Notes under the pieces: model-generated
What the model was told of the DNA's origin: nothing
Database searches by the model: none
Seen by the model: the letters and a program-made list of their open reading frames with translations, nothing else
Shown here: piece after piece, positions 54,101-61,289 of the stretch
How the letters are laid out: each line of letters opens with the position of its first letter
How positions within the stretch are numbered: position 1 is the stretch's first letter
Program-made: the position numbers and the translations under genes
From: Dendrobium chrysotoxum
Lineage: Eukaryota; Streptophyta; Magnoliopsida; Asparagales; Orchidaceae
Assembly: GCA_019925795.1 (NCBI GenBank)
Contig: CM034300.1
Location: forward strand, 69,791,021 to 69,855,020
Direction of reading: 5' to 3'
DNA length: 64,000 nt

Positions 54101-54769
54101 GCACTAAGGTCGTTGTGCCTCAACGTGGAACACCTTGGGCCAGATAAGCTTATGGTACATGGCTTTAACGAGAAAGGGCAGAAAACCCTTGGATCGTTTA
54201 TGCTACCTCTTGTATTTGGGGAACTTCACACAGAAGCCAAATTTCACGTGATTGATGCGGACACCTCATTCAAGGCGCTCTTGGGCCGCCCGTGGCTGCA
54301 TGAATATGGCGTTGTCCCATCAACATTACACCAGTGCATGAAATATCTCAGGGATGGAGAAGAGTTCAGGATCTCTGGCGACATCCAACCCTTTATAGTC
54401 CATAAAGCAACAGTCTATGAAGATGCGCAGTATTTCATGCCAAAGAAGCAGAGACTGTCAAACTCTCTGAAGGCTCAAGCATCAAATCCAGAGAGTGCAA
54501 AGCGACCTGAACAAAAAAGTGAGAAAAAGCAGGTGGGGAGAAAGAAGGCAACGCCGACTCTTCCCAAAGAAGCTACCACTTCCACTTCTAAAGAAAGGAA
54601 ACGTGTACCTCACCTTGGGAGCGACACAGATGAAGATAATGTCACCCCTACAAAATCCCAGAGGGTATGTCATTCGATGGACGAATGGAGTAGGGAGGTC
54701 GCATATTCAAATGATGACTATGACTACGACTCTATCTATATGAACACGGTACAAGAGGTATTCTCTTGA
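51080..54769 (+). CDS. gag-pro: Gag capsid, zinc knuckle and protease of element B (ends at TGA 54767)
   Basis: Continues the polyprotein after the one-base deletion near 51085; the first bases overlap the preceding frame. In order: a glutamate-rich repeated stretch with EENLEENLEE-type words (51150-51220), a coiled coil (51450-51570), the Retrotrans_gag capsid (51885-52280) and the zinc-knuckle-like CPYHRVMSHPIEDC (52778-52819). A lysine-rich linker follows, then the aspartic protease with active site DPGSS from 54065 and LLGRPWLHEY near 54272. This segment fills the region deleted in A. TGA at 54767 replaces the AGA codon of A, a single-base nonsense change. Confidence 0.88.
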   Translation: MAPPSEIRVLEEGEEDTGEENIEEYMEENLEENLEENMEEYIEENLEEVNNTLDMEVVYMVRHINVEEEAYYDDDEDDDRWQPPPRQVYRRRHEAGSTTGRGVHSQEEREEAEENPFADENVTLAEMQRQMKRQMRAKDREISQLHEKMTEMMTQMTAMMQIMQRNAAVGSMPNPPPDPPNFQVPQVSGVRDTPEGGHEAQNTTRQPTSQNIASTSEPVTAAQLEGIITEKIKAIIAFDQAEKLVGKGRPYPAEYDQVLYPKGYFVPKFNAFDRNKNPRQHLAQFKATCGNTGGNDALLFRQFVSSLTAAAFEWYAELANDSVKTFAELENMFVKRFASTTEKITIADIALNKRKKEESVTKYITRWRNLSMKCEQQLEEEHAVQLLMGNIDDKMQPFLCMATITIFQDLLDRVAKFEKLNLSKSENYSDKPKKTKASGVRRGEADSIFFSRADKEKQMTYNVDKGKQPMQYQEKPKQVYNPNPQPKLILGGNDKPRTYQGGGERPRQTTGTGDRTFPSLKDKMNKEYSFKRESVVKLFRQALKAGLELPECKKPEESKHSGDPNYCPYHRVMSHPIEDCYVFKDWLERKYRRGELTLSDNMLTHPRKESTRMVTTSSVPPVEERKNEKKPAQEEQWETAVSKKTVKMLKQLEGVPGVKWKSPTEPVLNLKALPVAQASASKQFPNQAGPSKLGKVKSKKKTKLKKPKEKKTTTQRVIDSLDEYYQTARRPIKLADFMSELKLEEAEEADEDPLPTDVCRVISVAPNALTKEECTEDIPSESCMMVSPMDYSSEEDLYFPKTDGSDPDIASQMGHVNLGGDSESTDESLDATMADSEENAPSGESEQEEIAQVQLRSGKILPPPPKKGISNKDKGKEIVINEDIISEDPKKKHTPVKGIDYNILSHLRKIPAQLSIYDALVMSKDLRETLIQALKDLERYEAYFAERNLTEVLQARNEPFITFIEDDMMLGTADHNRPLYVTAESDDLVISRILIDPGSSINLMSLKALRSLCLNVEHLGPDKLMVHGFNEKGQKTLGSFMLPLVFGELHTEAKFHVIDADTSFKALLGRPWLHEYGVVPSTLHQCMKYLRDGEEFRISGDIQPFIVHKATVYEDAQYFMPKKQRLSNSLKAQASNPESAKRPEQKSEKKQVGRKKATPTLPKEATTSTSKERKRVPHLGSDTDEDNVTPTKSQRVCHSMDEWSREVAYSNDDYDYDSIYMNTVQEVFS

Positions 54770-56854
54770 AGAATAGATAGCCTGTCAATCTCAGATAGCG
54801 TGCTCGTAGTCACTCGTATTCCCCTACAGTATTTTAAAGAAATAATTCAACGAGATGTGCATAAAGTTGAAGAACTTGTGACCCTTTATCTGCCTCCGAT
54901 CAAAAAGGGGATTGAGTCAGGAAATATATTCTATTCCGTAGGAAAGGATGAAGAAGTGAATCATGATTGGGACCATGTCTTCATCGATTCTGAGGAATTA
55001 CTACCTACGAGGCTACCTAGGTTTAATACCAAAGGTATTCAAAGAATGTTGCGAAAGTGGATCAATGTTCCCACCCCCAAGCGACAACTTCGTATGTGCC
55101 TAAGTCTCTGGTATGGAAGGAATCCACGTCCAATGCGGCGGAAGGAGATGAATGCATATAAAGGTATTGGATTCGTCAGGCGAAAATGCATCCGGAAGGA
55201 GACTTGCCGAGCCATCACTTGCAGAGAAGTTGAATCCAATGATGTTCCTGATGAAGAAGCCTACGAAGCTGATGATTACGATGATCAGCCTCTAGAGGCC
55301 AAGCCTGCACCAGAAGAACTGGAAGATGGTAGACAGGCAGCCACTATGGACGAACTAAAAGAAGTTAACTTGGGAACCGAGGATGACCCTCGCCCAACCT
55401 TTATTAGTTCCCTTCTGCCAGAAGATCAAGTGGAAGAGATAAAAGAACTCTGTGAATTCAGGGATTGCTTTGCCTGGACATATGCTGAAATGCCCGGCTT
55501 ATCCCCTGATGTAGCAGTTCACAGATTAGCCATCAAACCGGATGTCGCACCCGTCAAACAAGCTCCAAGAAGAATGAGATTGGAGATTGAAGAACAGGTG
55601 ATTGCTGAAACCAAAAAGCTCATAGATGCGGGCTTCATTCGAGAAGAAAAATACGCTGACTGGATCGCCAATATCGTCCCTGTCAAGAAGAAGAACGGTC
55701 AGATACGTATCTGTATTGACTTTCGGGACCTCAACAAAGCGTGCCCAAAAGATGATTTTCCGTTGCCTGTATCCGAACTCCTGGTAGATAACACGTCAAA
55801 CTATGACATGTTCTCGTTTATGGATGGATCGTCAGGATACAACCAGATCAAAATGGCTCCTGAGGATGAAAGGCATACATCATTCAGAACACCCATTGGC
55901 ATTTTCTGCTACACGGTCATGCTCTTTGGCTTGAAGAACGCTGGTGCTACATACCAACGGGCGATGACCCACATCTTTGATGAATTAATACATCAGAAGG
56001 TCGAGTGCTATGTAGACGACTTGGTCGTTAAGAGCATAGACCGGAAAGATCATTTAAACGACCTGAAGATCGTATTTGAAAGAATCAGGAAGTTCGATCT
56101 AAAGATGAATCCCCTCAAGTGTGCTTTCGGGGTCTCCTCCGGTAAATTTCTTGGCTATGTCGTTCGTCATCGAGGCATAGAAGTCGATCCCAACAAAATC
56201 AAGGCGATCATTGAGATGCCACCGCCAAGAAGTCTCCATCAACTCCGCTCCTTGCAAGGGCAACTGGCTTTCATTCGACAATTCATATCGAATCTGTCGG
56301 GTAGGTGCCAACCATTTTCCAAATTAATGAAGAAGGATGTCCGCTTCAAATGGGATGCAGAATGCCAGGAAGTGTTTGACAGCATTAAGAGATACTTATT
56401 AAATCCGCTCATTCTCGCAGCGCCAATTCCGGGGAAGCCTCTTATACTGTACACGGCAGCACTAGAAGAGTCCCTCGGAGCATTGTTGGCCCAGCACAAT
56501 GAAGAAGGAAAAGAAAATGCACTCTACTACATCAGTCGGAGATTAATCGGAGCAGAGATACATTATTCTCCGATTGAAAAGCATTGCCTGGCGCTGAATT
56601 TTGCAGTTCAGAAGCTCCGCCACTATATGCTCTCCCACAAAATCACCTTGATATCAAAGATCGATCCGCTGAAGTTCTTGATGACAAGACCAGCGTTGAC
56701 AGGTCGTTTAGCAAGGTGGGCAGTGTTATTACTACAATTTGACATAGTGTACATGCCACAGAAAGCAGTAAAGGGACAAGCGTTGGCAGATTTCCTCGCC
56801 GCACATCCAATCCCAGCTGACTCTCCGCTCAATGACGATTTGCCCGACGAATAA
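54770..56854 (+). CDS. pol: Reverse transcriptase and RNase H of element B (between TGA 54767 and TAA 56852)
   Basis: Same frame as before. The conserved linker region comes first, then RT with ADWIANIVPVKKKNG, DFRDLNKACPKDDFPLP and catalytic YVDD at 56009-56020, then RNase H (TAALEESLGALLAQ, EKHCLALNFAVQKL). In the RT motif that normally reads MPFGLKNAG, B has MLFGLKNAG, a proline-to-leucine change at a well conserved site. It ends at TAA 56852 where A has CAG. Confidence 0.88.
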   Translation, partial: RIDSLSISDSVLVVTRIPLQYFKEIIQRDVHKVEELVTLYLPPIKKGIESGNIFYSVGKDEEVNHDWDHVFIDSEELLPTRLPRFNTKGIQRMLRKWINVPTPKRQLRMCLSLWYGRNPRPMRRKEMNAYKGIGFVRRKCIRKETCRAITCREVESNDVPDEEAYEADDYDDQPLEAKPAPEELEDGRQAATMDELKEVNLGTEDDPRPTFISSLLPEDQVEEIKELCEFRDCFAWTYAEMPGLSPDVAVHRLAIKPDVAPVKQAPRRMRLEIEEQVIAETKKLIDAGFIREEKYADWIANIVPVKKKNGQIRICIDFRDLNKACPKDDFPLPVSELLVDNTSNYDMFSFMDGSSGYNQIKMAPEDERHTSFRTPIGIFCYTVMLFGLKNAGATYQRAMTHIFDELIHQKVECYVDDLVVKSIDRKDHLNDLKIVFERIRKFDLKMNPLKCAFGVSSGKFLGYVVRHRGIEVDPNKIKAIIEMPPPRSLHQLRSLQGQLAFIRQFISNLSGRCQPFSKLMKKDVRFKWDAECQEVFDSIKRYLLNPLILAAPIPGKPLILYTAALEESLGALLAQHNEEGKENALYYISRRLIGAEIHYSPIEKHCLALNFAVQKLRHYMLSHKITLISKIDPLKFLMTRPALTGRLARWAVLLLQFDIVYMPQKAVKGQALADFLAAHPIPADSPLNDDLPDE

Positions 56855-57253
56855 ATCATGCAGGTTGATGGAGAAGAAAAGCTACCATTTTGGGAGGTGT
56901 ACTTTGATGGGGCCTCGTCTATCAAGTCTCCCAAACCTCCAAATCTTGCAAAGGCCCAAGCTGGCATCGGTCTAGTCTTTATAGAACCCGAGGGAGGTAT
57001 AATGAGATTCTCGTTCAGTCTAACTGAATCTCGGACCAATAATGAAGCCGAATACGAAGCTCTAATAGCAGGACTGGAGATTGCAATTGATATCCAAATC
57101 ACAGATCTTCAAATTTTTGGTGATTCTCAACTTGTGATAAATCAAGTCCTGGGTATTTACAAGATCTGCAAACTTGAATTGGCCCACTACCACCGACGAG
57201 CTCTCGAGCTTCTAAAACAAATACCGAATGTCAAGATAACTCAAGTTCCTTGA
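56855..57253 (+). CDS. pol: Archaeal-type RNase H of element B, first three catalytic residues (ends at TGA 57251)
   Basis: In frame after the TAA. It contains FDGAS, NEAEYEAL and FGDSQL. The fourth motif, KADCLA, lies after TGA 57251. That stop replaces CGA in A, a change expected from deamination of a methylated CpG. Confidence 0.8.
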   Translation: MMQVDGEEKLPFWEVYFDGASSIKSPKPPNLAKAQAGIGLVFIEPEGGIMRFSFSLTESRTNNEAEYEALIAGLEIAIDIQITDLQIFGDSQLVINQVLGIYKICKLELAHYHRRALELLKQIPNVKITQVP

Positions 57254-58810
57254 GGACAAAATGCAAAAGCAGATTGTTTGGCTAAATTGGCCAAGGAGCT
57301 TGCAAATGAGGATAAGAGGCCACCTATATTCATTGCGGTTGAAAATCGTCGGGTCTTAGAGCCAGCAACCCTACAATTCCCGCAGGCAGAGGGAATACCA
57401 GGTTCAAGCCAGCAGGATGCAGCCCTGGTTGATCCTCAACCTCCCCAACAAATCACTATTAAAAATCAACCAGGGGAACGTCCAGCAGTAAAAAGACGAA
57501 GAACTGGTAGATTCTCAGAGTCGTGGTTGGATTGCCTAGATGTTGAAGTCGAAGACGATTGGAGGCAACCATTCGTCGACTACTTCAAAAAAAGCAAACT
57601 CCCAACAGATAAATCTCTGACTGCACAAATTAGAAAAAGAGCATTGCGATACGCATTTGTCAATGATACGCTATATCGGCGGGCTTTTGACCAAATGTGG
57701 CTACGATGCCTAGGGACCAAGGAAGCTGATAAAGTGGCTATAGAAGTTCATGAAGGACTCTGTGGAGCACACCAGTCAGGTCCCAAGATGGCTGCTAAAA
57801 TTAAAAGAATAGGTTATTACTGGCCTACGATGGTGAGAGATTGTATCAACCACGCTAAGAGGTGCCACGAGTGTCAGATTCATGGTGATGTTATTCATCA
57901 ACCGCCAAATCCACTGCACCCAACAATTGCATCCTGGCCATTTGAATGTTGGGGCACAGATATAATTGGACCAATAGATCCGCCGTCATCGGCCGGACAT
58001 CGCTTCATTCTTGCAGCAACAGACTACTTTTCGAAATGGGCAGAAGCGGCACCATTCAGGGAAGTCACGTCCGAGCACGTGATCAATTTCTTTACCCACA
58101 ATGTCGTCTACAGATTCGGTGTACCACGCCGAGTGATTTCGGATAACGGCACAGCATTCAAGAGTACAAAAATCTACAAGTTTGTAGATCGTCACAAGAT
58201 TGATTGGCGGTACTCGTCTATATACAACCCAAGAGCAAATGGTTTGGCTGAGGCCTTCAACAAGATGCTGGTGAAGTTGTTGAAGAAGATCCTCACCAAG
58301 AACAAAAGAGAATGGCATACAAAGATGGCAGAAGCGTTGTGGGCGTATCGTACGACCTACAAAACACCGACCAAAGCTACTCCCTACTCACTAGTGTTCG
58401 GGGCTGAAGCCATCTTGCCACTAGAAGTTGAACTACCGTCTCTTCGGGTCGCTATCCAGAATGATCTAACTCAAGAGCAGAATGCTCGCCTAAGAATGGA
58501 GGAGCTCGATGCACTCGACGAAGTTAGATTGCAAGCCCAACAAAACCTAGAAATCTACCGAGGAAGGATGGCAAAATCATTTGATCGGATGGTGCGCCCT
58601 CGATCCTTTCAAGAAGGGGAATTGGTCCTGGTGCTGAGAAGACCAATCATCCCACACCGAAGAATTGGTGGCAAGTTCGTATCCAACTGGGAAGGCCCAT
58701 TCGTCATCGAGAAGGTGTACCAAGGAGGAGCCTACCAGCTCATCGATCTGTACGGTCAAAGGCCCATGCCGCCGATCAATGGTCGACACCTGAAGAAGTA
58801 CCATGCGTAA
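57254..58810 (+). CDS. pol: End of archaeal-type RNase H and integrase of element B
   Basis: Begins with the KADCLAKLAKE motif of the second RNase H. Integrase has the H2C2 zinc finger (HEGLCGAHQSG...CHECQIHGD), catalytic D, D and E in WGTDIIGP, ISDNGTAF and ANGLAEAFN, and the C-terminal SNWEGPFVI module. No chromodomain. It ends at TAA 58808. Integrase inserts the cDNA into host chromatin with a 5-bp stagger, as seen for A. Confidence 0.9.
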   Translation, partial: GQNAKADCLAKLAKELANEDKRPPIFIAVENRRVLEPATLQFPQAEGIPGSSQQDAALVDPQPPQQITIKNQPGERPAVKRRRTGRFSESWLDCLDVEVEDDWRQPFVDYFKKSKLPTDKSLTAQIRKRALRYAFVNDTLYRRAFDQMWLRCLGTKEADKVAIEVHEGLCGAHQSGPKMAAKIKRIGYYWPTMVRDCINHAKRCHECQIHGDVIHQPPNPLHPTIASWPFECWGTDIIGPIDPPSSAGHRFILAATDYFSKWAEAAPFREVTSEHVINFFTHNVVYRFGVPRRVISDNGTAFKSTKIYKFVDRHKIDWRYSSIYNPRANGLAEAFNKMLVKLLKKILTKNKREWHTKMAEALWAYRTTYKTPTKATPYSLVFGAEAILPLEVELPSLRVAIQNDLTQEQNARLRMEELDALDEVRLQAQQNLEIYRGRMAKSFDRMVRPRSFQEGELVLVLRRPIIPHRRIGGKFVSNWEGPFVIEKVYQGGAYQLIDLYGQRPMPPINGRHLKKYHA

Positions 58811-58944
58811 AATTGCTCAAGGAAATGTTATATTTAATGTATTGTGTATTTCATGCATATTTATATACACTTTACATTTTACATTTTTGAAATTCTCTTG
58901 TGTTGCAAGAATGCATTTCAAAATCACCCTGCAGGACAGGGGGC

Positions 58945-59010
58945 ATTTTAAATATTTATTTGGGTCGACATCGTGCTACGCGCCGAGATCCCCAAATAAA
59001 TATTTAAAAT
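58945..59010 (+). terminator. Long hairpin with AATAAA on both strands, copy B-h1
   Basis: Perfect 20-bp arms 58945-58964 and 58991-59010; PPT-like ACAGGGGGC in front. Confidence 0.5.
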
Positions 59011-59062
59011 CACAAAATCTCAAAATTATTCTATTCTGAAATGTCCCTGTGAGACAGGGGGC

Positions 59063-59128
59063 ATTTTAAATATTTATTCGGGTCGACATCGCGCTGCATG
59101 CCGAGATCTCCGAATAAATATTTAAAAT
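59063..59128 (+). terminator. Long hairpin with AATAAA on both strands, copy B-h2
   Basis: Arms 59063-59082 and 59110-59128. Here TTTATTCGG pairs with CCGAATAAA where other copies have TTTATTTGG/CCAAATAAA, a matched change on both arms. Confidence 0.55.
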
Positions 59129-59316
59129 AACCAACGCAAATATTCGTTTATACTGAAGAATACAATGAATTCTTTTCAAAGTATATGCAGGTGATCTTTC
59201 AAAAGACCGAGACATCACTTTCTCAAACAAATCAAGATTTCAAAGGTCAGAAAGAGACTTTTGTGACTTCACATTTCAACAAATCGAGCCGGAACAACCT
59301 GAAGTCTTTCAGCAGC

Positions 59317-59447
59317 CTGAAGCTTAAGGTTCGAGTGGGTGTAAGAGGTCGGATCCAACACGCCCAAATATGGCCGGATCGCTGGCAGCTCTGTCTACTC
59401 AACACGCCATAAGAAAGGCCGTAGTAGCGGAACCCCCACTCCGTCAA
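59317..59447 (+). repeat. 125-bp module, first copy in element B
   Basis: CCTGAAGCTTAAGGTTCGAG to GGAACCCCCACTCC; about 90% like the second copy by eye. Confidence 0.8.
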
Positions 59448-59684
59448 CCCGTCAGTATGGACTGTAGGAAGTACGAAGGCAAATTTGACTCGATAAGTTC
59501 AAGTGTTCGTAGTCTACTAAATTCTCCCAAACGACCGGGGAATCAAGGTTCCATTGGGAAGAAGAAATCTCGAGCAACTACCAAATTCGCGTAGGCTCTA
59601 AATCTTCAACCACAAAGGAAGACTCAAAATCTATCAACTTCGGCAAAATCAACATTGGGAAGCACATTTCCCCTAGCTCAAGTC

Positions 59685-59810
59685 TGAAGCCTGAATGGGT
59701 GTAAGAGGTCGGATCCAACACGCCCAAATATGGCCGGATCGCTGGCAGCTCCATCTACTCAACACGCCATAAGAAAGGCCGTAGTAGAGGAACCCCCATC
59801 TCAGCAACCA
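59685..59810 (+). repeat. 125-bp module, second copy in element B
   Basis: Repeats GGTCGGATCCAACACGCCC and ATCGCTGGCAGCTC; spaced about 368 bp from the first copy. One related copy in A at 35160-35290. Confidence 0.8.
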
Positions 59811-60376
59811 GAGGACGAAGAGCTGTTAAATCTCAGCTCTCCCAATCTGATGAACTCAAGTGACTCAGATTAAAGTCTCCTCAAGTGGTTAAAGATCAAG
59901 ATACTACCTAAGTTTGGTACTATCAACCGAATCCAAAACCTACAAATCCTTCAACAAATCCGTAAAGCATCAAGCAATGATCGAAGGAACTTTTCTTCAA
60001 TAAGTCCACCAAAGCACAAAGCAAAGGACCGAAGAAATCATCCCAAAGTTCGTATAAAACCTGAGGCTGAACTAAGAGGATTCTGTCATCAACAAGTCCG
60101 TTATGCATAAAGCTTTGGACCGATGACTTCTCGCCAATGACCTAATACGTCTAGGTCACCGGCATCTACTCCTTCATCAAGCCCGCCAAAGCTAGAAGCA
60201 AGGGGCAGAAGGCATGCAAATCTTCTGACAAGTCAATGAAGACAAATCAGGAAATTCTCCATCAATGTCCGCCGCACAAAGCACAGAACAGAAGGAATCA
60301 AAATCTCAGGAAAACTAAAGCTACAAGAAAGAGGTATCCCGAACGACATCTAAAAGTGTCCCTAAAGGCTGGGGGC

Positions 60377-60442
60377 ATTTTAAATATTTATTTGGGTCGG
60401 CATCGCGCTGCGTGCCGAGATCCCCAAATAAATATTTAAAAT
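60377..60442 (+). terminator. Long hairpin with AATAAA on both strands, copy B-h3
   Basis: Perfect 20-bp arms 60377-60396 and 60423-60442. The loop contains TCGGCA/TGCCGA, which extends the stem. CTGGGGGC precedes it. Confidence 0.5.
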
Positions 60443-60599
60443 TATTTACTTCATCATCAACACAACTTGAAGTACAACCACAGAAATCACAAGAGCAGTA
60501 AAAAGAGAGCTCGTCAATAATAGAATTTACAAAAAATGCTTCATTTTATTAATTCAGAATTCATATATAAGTTTTCAGTTCTCTTTTACAAGTTTACAT

Positions 60600-60873
60600 C
60601 AACAAAAAAGAGAAAAGTAAAATGTCCTTCGCAGAGGACTACAAATTTGTCTCCTAAATTATGCCTGAAGAGGAAGTCAACAGCTCTGCTCAGCTCCTTC
60701 CAAAGACCAGGTACTCTGCACTTCTGGAACCTGCACAAGGCAACAAGGATCAGTAAGCAGCCAAAGAAAGAAAAGAAACAGAACAAACAAACTAAAAAAC
60801 GTACCAGAACCAAATCTCCAGTGGTAGCTGACTGACTGGATCCTATCTTTGTAGTGACCTGCACAAGAAACAA
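60600..60873 (-). pseudogene. Possible relic of an antisense gene in element B
   Basis: On the minus strand, CTTGTGCAG|GTCACTAC and GGTTCTG|GTACGTTTT look like exon borders around 60804-60860. CCTTGTGCAG near 60736 could open a next exon. The stretch lies at the place where A has the last exons of its antisense gene. I cannot align it to the A protein with confidence. Confidence 0.25.
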
Positions 60874-61273
60874 AGAATTGTCAGTACAGTTATAAAATCA
60901 GAACTGAAAACTAAGAAAGCAGTAGTGTCAAAAGAAGAACAGAGAGTGGCATTACTATATACTATCATCAACCTACAAAGTGCTACTTTAGGGAGTTGGG
61001 TATAAAGTACTCTATCAGTATCTTTTGGATCCCTACCTAACTAAAGCCAACATGTCAATCCTCTTACTGATTACGAGTGCATCTAAAGATCTATGAAGAC
61101 ACCGAGACAGACTCTCGGAGATCCACAGAATAGAAATCTTAGTGTGACATCCAAGTAAACTTCTGGAGATCCGCTAAATGAAGCCCTTTGTGTGACATCC
61201 AAAGAAAATCTTTAGAGATCCACAAAGTCATTCAGCTCACAACAAACGTGATTCGCTCTAGACGCGTACCACA

Positions 61274-61289
61274 TTTGTTGGGGGGCATT
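61274..61289 (+). promoter_or_regulatory. Polypurine tract of element B
   Basis: TTTGTTGGGGGGCATT immediately before TGTTGACCTC. Confidence 0.8.

Larger units (their letters stand above)
58811..61273 (+). other. 3' untranslated region of element B
   Basis: Holds three long hairpins, two copies of the ~125-bp module, a possible relic of the antisense gene (60600-60873) and short repeats near 61090-61225 (TGTGACATCCA and GAGATCC words, about 55 bp apart). The PMD exon of A and C is absent. Confidence 0.65.
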
